DNA of 8,460 nt from an uncultured Veillonella sp. (lineage in GTDB: Bacteria; Bacillota; Negativicutes; Veillonellales; Veillonellaceae). The position numbers and the translations under genes are program-made. Position 1 is the first letter of the stretch, and each line of letters starts with the position of its first letter. The stretch is taken from positions 1 to 8,460 of the forward strand of contig CAKPSA010000054.1 of the NCBI GenBank assembly GCA_934183145.1, in the 5' to 3' direction. This document shows positions 8,347-8,460 of this stretch, piece after piece. Below the pieces are notes generated by a model. That model saw nothing but the letters and a program-made list of their open reading frames with translations. It ran no database searches and was not told the origin of the DNA.

Positions 8347-8460
8347 TTATTTAGCCGCTTCAGCGCCTTTTGCATTATCAATAATGAATCGAGCTGCTTT
8401 TTTGCGAGCTACAGAGCCTGCCAACATAGCTACACGACCTTCTTTTGCAATAATATCCCA
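8347..8460 (-). CDS. tig: Probable trigger factor (Tig), C-terminal 37 residues only
   Basis: An open frame enters from the window edge and ends in TAA followed at once by an in-frame TAG (tandem stops). It is too short for automatic detection. The visible residues begin WDIIAKEGRVAMLAGSVA and end IIDNAKGAEAAK. The pattern of a basic helix (Gly-Arg-Val, then a repeated Ala-Arg-Lys stretch, then Phe-Ile-Ile-x-Asn-Ala) resembles the last helix of trigger factor, which usually ends near a Lys-x-x-x-Phe-Leu-x-x-Asn-Ala motif. Trigger factor is a ribosome-bound chaperone and prolyl isomerase; its catalytic and ribosome-binding parts are outside the window. The call rests on this short match plus the well-known tig-clpP-clpX order, so it is likely but not proven here. 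Confidence 0.78.
   Translation of the reverse strand, partial: WDIIAKEGRVAMLAGSVARKKAARFIIDNAKGAEAAK

Noticed and set aside
1..8460. A previously undescribed system, mobile element or CRISPR array
   Set aside because: Every gene is a recognised housekeeping family, all are on one strand, and no direct-repeat array, transposase, integrase or unexplained gene was seen.

Overview
The window is a compact block of housekeeping genes, all read from the minus strand. In the direction of transcription (from high to low coordinates) they are: the 3' end of a probable trigger factor gene (tig), clpP, clpX, lon, engB (yihA/ysxC), a trans-polyprenyl diphosphate synthase, tatC, and the 5' 1496 bases of valS. 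The genes fill the window. The largest gap is 65 bases (clpX-lon), and no stretch over 300 bases lacks a gene. I see no tRNA, rRNA, mobile element, CRISPR array or phage-like gene.

The organism is probably a low-to-moderate GC Bacillota. The protein style and gene order suggest a member of the Negativicutes such as Veillonella; this is an impression from sequence, not a database result. The order tig-clpP-clpX-lon is familiar from Proteobacteria, while lon followed by engB is familiar from Bacillus (lonA-ysxC). The block therefore looks like a mix of the two classic arrangements.

Layout: 8347-8460 tig C-terminus; 7717-8310 clpP; 6451-7704 clpX, which starts with TTG; 6386-6450 an intergenic gap with a perfect 12-bp inverted repeat; 4076-6385 lon; 3378-4076 engB; 2410-3381 prenyl synthase; 1518-2408 tatC with a long hydrophilic N-terminal extension; 1-1496 valS. 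From lon onwards the genes are very tightly packed. The lon stop overlaps the engB start by 1 base, engB overlaps the prenyl synthase by 4 bases (ATGA), and the prenyl synthase and tatC are 1 base apart.

The first half is a protein quality-control set: a nascent-chain chaperone (Tig), the ClpXP protease and the Lon protease. The second half joins ribosome assembly (EngB), isoprenoid chain synthesis, twin-arginine export (TatC) and valine tRNA charging (ValS). I found no evidence of a new biological system here. The points worth a second look are small: the TatC extension, the clpX TTG start, the clpX-lon hairpin, the coupled junctions, an in-register slippery run at the start of engB, and valS lacking room for a T-box leader.
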